A program made the position numbers and the translations under genes. Of a DNA stretch of 49,963 nt, positions 47,883-49,963 are shown in pieces (position 1 is the stretch's first letter; each line of letters opens with the position of its first letter). Source of the stretch: Pigoraptor chileana (lineage: Eukaryota > Opisthokonta > Filasterea); contig CALSCR010000818.1 of NCBI GenBank assembly GCA_943704495.1, positions 6,201 to 56,163 on the forward strand, given 5' to 3'. Under the pieces are notes generated by a model, which ran no database searches, was not told where the DNA came from, and saw only the letters and a list, made by a program, of their open reading frames with translations.

Positions 47883-48710
47883 TCACGATGACGCCAGAGG
47901 GGCTGCTTCTGCCTCGCCCGTTGAGCCGCTGACGGCACCGCCCCGCTCCCTCAGCATTTTGACAAAAGTCCTTGCATAGAGATATGCATCGCCCGGCCAC
48001 CGCGCGGAGACGTAGTGCCTGTCCACAACAACCATTGCGTGCGTGTCGTCAGTCTGGGTCCCCCGCGGCGGCGCCCCGATGCATGCAAACGGAACGGGGC
48101 CCGTCACGTACTGCGCCTTTCCGTCCGCAAGTACAGACCGCATCTCATCCTCAACATACTCGTCGTACGTGCGATAATACTTGCCACGTGCCCAAAACGT
48201 CGCCAAGTACGCAGACCATTCCATGTATTTCGGGAGGGAAGTGGACTTGTATCCGTGGATGACGCTCTTCCCGGTCGACGGATCCAGCGCACGCGCAAGC
48301 ACAATCGGGCCGTGGCAGATTGCGGCAACAGGGCGACCGAGAAGGAAGAATTCGGCGACCTTCTGCGCAAGGACCTGACTTCCGAGATATTGCCGCATCC
48401 CCTTCGCGTGACCTCCGGAGAGCACGAGGCCGTCGTAGTCGGCGGGCACTATATCTGCCCATGCGACGGGCCGCTGGTACGAATCGCTCGCAATCATGCG
48501 CGCGTAGCACTGCTTCGGGTGCTCATCGGCGCCAAGCTGCCCGAAAAGGACGCCCGTCAGAAGCAGCGGATCGCACGCGGGGATGGGTCCGTCGCTTCCG
48601 CGCTCGGTCGCAAAGACCACGGGAATGGCCGCGTCTGATAGCGCTTGCCACGCGACCGCCGCCTCGGTCGTGTCGAAGTCTATGTCGGGGAGGGGCATTA
48701 AAACCTTCAT
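47883..48710 (-). CDS. DJ-1/PfpI superfamily protein
   Basis: Intronless gene for a 275-residue protein of the class-I glutamine-amidotransferase-like (DJ-1/ThiJ/PfpI) superfamily. Features: start MKVLMPLPDIDFDTTEAAVA, conserved acidic turn DYDGLVLSGGHAKGMRQYLG, and nucleophile elbow AAICHGPIVLARA with the catalytic Cys-His pair. The size and the layout with a Cys-His elbow recall Hsp31-like chaperones/glyoxalases and fungal PfpI proteins more than the 189-residue DJ-1 itself. The activity (glyoxalase, deglycase or chaperone) is not decided by the sequence. The tail EAEAAPLASS is low complexity. An upstream in-frame ATG at 48830 would add 40 residues; the chosen start is the one that fits the family beta-strand 1. 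Confidence 0.88.
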   Translation of the reverse strand: MKVLMPLPDIDFDTTEAAVAWQALSDAAIPVVFATERGSDGPIPACDPLLLTGVLFGQLGADEHPKQCYARMIASDSYQRPVAWADIVPADYDGLVLSGGHAKGMRQYLGSQVLAQKVAEFFLLGRPVAAICHGPIVLARALDPSTGKSVIHGYKSTSLPKYMEWSAYLATFWARGKYYRTYDEYVEDEMRSVLADGKAQYVTGPVPFACIGAPPRGTQTDDTHAMVVVDRHYVSARWPGDAYLYARTFVKMLRERGGAVSGSTGEAEAAPLASS

Positions 48711-49213
48711 GGCTGCAAGTAGGAACGAAATAACCCACGGAAAGGACTTGGACGACTGTGCAGTGTGTGTGCGTCTACCTTTGTTTAGATGTGCTGATTG
48801 GTGGGGTGCGGATAAAGGAGGGGAATCCATAAAGGTCAGCCACTACTGACAACAACTGCAACGACAAACTATAAATAGACTGGCCTGACTGATCAGATCA
48901 AGGCCAGTTCTCGTGCCCCGGTAGCACCGTAGCACCCTTGATCAGTGCTGTAGATCTAGCCGCCCGACACTAGTACTAGCTGTCCCCTGGCGCCGACTCA
49001 CTCACTCACTGTGCCGGCGTCGCCAGCTGAGCGCCAACCAGCCCAGCTCTGTGCGTCGGTGGGATTGCATCAGGGAGACGGCTTTGGAACAGCTTCGTGG
49101 ATGCGCATACGGCGCACGGCACTGCTTCAACTCTCGCGGAACTCATTGGGCACAATCAGCTCGCGGTTGACAACATATATTATTGTTTGCACATTCTGAA
49201 ATCCCCAATGCTT
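48711..49213. other. Spacer aminoacylase-DJ-1 with palindrome cluster
   Basis: 503 bp between the 3' end of the aminoacylase gene and the start of the DJ-1 gene (both minus). It contains a TATAAATA sequence at 48870-48877 followed by overlapping inverted repeats (48879-48945). No coding sequence recognised. Confidence 0.55.
48879..48945. repeat. Overlapping inverted repeats
   Basis: ACTGGCC (48879-48885) pairs with GGCCAGT (48902-48908). GATCAAGG (48896-48903) pairs instead with CCTTGATC (48936-48943), enclosing GTGC/GCAC (48913-48916, 48924-48927). CTGATCAG is itself a palindrome. The two folds are mutually exclusive. Confidence 0.7.
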
Positions 49214-49910
49214 TCAGGATTGAACAACATCGGCGATCGCAGGTATGATGACACAGTACACATCTATTCCCCTGAGAAAGATGGACTCGTGCAGGTACTC
49301 GTCGTTGTCGTGGAGGAGAATGGGCGAGTGGTTGATAGGGCTGAATCCAAACGCGGGAATGCCCTTCTGTCGGAGAAAACGGCTGTCTGTTGCGGCGGGG
49401 AAGATGCGCGCTTCGATCTTTGCTCCACTGCATTGTGCATCGCGAGTGCGCGGGATGCGAATGCATGTCAGTGCATGCATGGCGGGTGCACGTGACGGGA
49501 TGTGCGCATTTGATCACGGCACATAGAGGCGATGCTGTCGCTATGCTGTGGGCACATTGCGCGCACATAAACACATATGCGGAAGCGTCCGCCCATATAA
49601 TGCGCTATAAACGATGTGGGATGCGAGTCATTGTCTTAGGGCCCATGGACTCGACAAGCTATCAAAACGAACGTCGCACACACTAAACAACAGACACGAA
49701 GCAAGAAGGAAACATCAATGGCCACTCACATTCCGTCGCATGCGGCCCTGAAGGCAAGCCACCACGGATTGTTGTCGTCTAGAACCGTCATTTTGTTGTT
49801 TTCAAATTTGTTGACAAACTCGTACGACACACCCGGAATGTCCGTCCATGCGTCCAGCTGCTGCTTAAAGAGGTCGAGGTCGACCGTTGGGGGGATGCGA
49901 ATGTCGAATC
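49214..49910 (-). CDS. ACY1: Aminoacylase-1 (M20 family), C-terminal part
   Basis: Zinc hydrolase releasing amino acids from N-acyl amino acids. Only the last two exons are in the window: 49910-49730 and 49427-49214 on the minus strand, joined in phase 2. The first reads GFDIRIPPTVDLDLFKQQLD, then LDDNNPWWLAF; the second IFPAATDSRFLRQKGIPAFG, FSPINHSPILLHDNDEYLHE and SIFLRGIDVY before the stop, closely matching human ACY1 ([33 protein letters not shown]). The histidine of YLHES is the expected metal ligand near the C-terminus. The catalytic base and other ligands lie beyond the right edge. The intron between these exons holds an element copy in the gene's orientation. The preceding intron begins at 49911 and is pyrimidine rich on the coding strand. 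Confidence 0.93.
49614..49657 (-). repeat. Intronic 49-bp element, copy 9 (minus strand)
   Basis: Read on the minus strand: TTGTCGAGTCCATGGGCCCT, then AAGACAATGACTCGCATCCC and ACAT. A 7-bp internal deletion removes the ACAGCGC part. Lies in the last intron of the minus-strand aminoacylase gene, sense to it. Confidence 0.85.
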
Positions 49911-49920
49911 CTGCGCACAG

Positions 49921-49963
49921 AAGCAGGGAAAGGGAGGGGAGGGAGGGAGGAAGAAGAAGAGGG
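49921..49963. repeat. Purine-rich run at the right edge
   Basis: Almost pure A/G on the plus strand with several GGG blocks; on the coding strand it is the polypyrimidine tract of an aminoacylase intron. Confidence 0.8.

Noticed and set aside
47500-47938. Phe/Ala/Cys-rich frames over the hexamer array
   Set aside because: Translations of the GCAAAY minisatellite; no family similarity.

Overview
This window is nuclear DNA of a unicellular eukaryote. It is gene dense, with 19 protein genes in 50 kb, and intron rich, with more than 80 introns of about 60-400 bp and GT/YAG ends. All three standard stop codons are used. I rebuilt the gene models by hand from splice sites, reading phase and family similarity; nearly all close in phase to an exact codon count. 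The gene set (a complete TEC-type tyrosine kinase, CHK2, TRIP13, PYM, neurobeachin, NOL10, DHCR24, a TAX1BP1/CALCOCO-like protein) points to a holozoan protist related to animals. The fused alpha-beta tryptophan synthase and the chorismate mutase-prephenate dehydratase show a free-living lineage that still makes aromatic amino acids. The species cannot be named from the sequence.

Layout, left to right: POP4/RPP29 (+, 5' partial), NOL10/ENP2 (-), PRMT1 (+), PYM (+), CHK2 (-), a SKICH/coiled-coil/UBZ protein (+), UROD (-), TRP5-type tryptophan synthase (+), a 2566-residue neurobeachin/LRBA protein (+), P-protein (+), V-ATPase subunit c (+), TEC kinase (+), ZNRF-type E3 ligase (-), APC amino-acid permease (-), TRIP13/PCH2 (+), mitochondrial uL11 (-), DHCR24-like sterol reductase (+), DJ-1/PfpI protein (-), aminoacylase-1 (-, 3' part only). 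There are no operons. Neighbours are convergent with short spacers (87-580 bp), divergent over 360-960 bp shared promoter regions, or tandem. Housekeeping themes recur (rRNA processing, translation, haem, aromatic amino acids, vacuole acidification, sterols), along with signalling and checkpoint genes.

The most unusual signal is a family of about 49-bp dispersed elements inside introns. The core begins ATGTGGAGTCCATGGGC and ends TGACTTGAATCCTACAT, with imperfect inverted ends. Ten recognisable copies sit in introns of seven genes plus one shortened copy in an eighth-kilobase-scale small intron of POP4; two diverged copies lie in an intergenic spacer. Every intronic copy is in the sense orientation of its host gene, including the two in minus-strand genes. 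Other points worth attention are the protist TAX1BP1/CALCOCO-like candidate autophagy receptor with a possible CLIR motif, an 11-nt micro-exon in PRMT1, a hydrophobic segment in front of the PH-BEACH unit, and a palindrome cluster near 48.9 kb.
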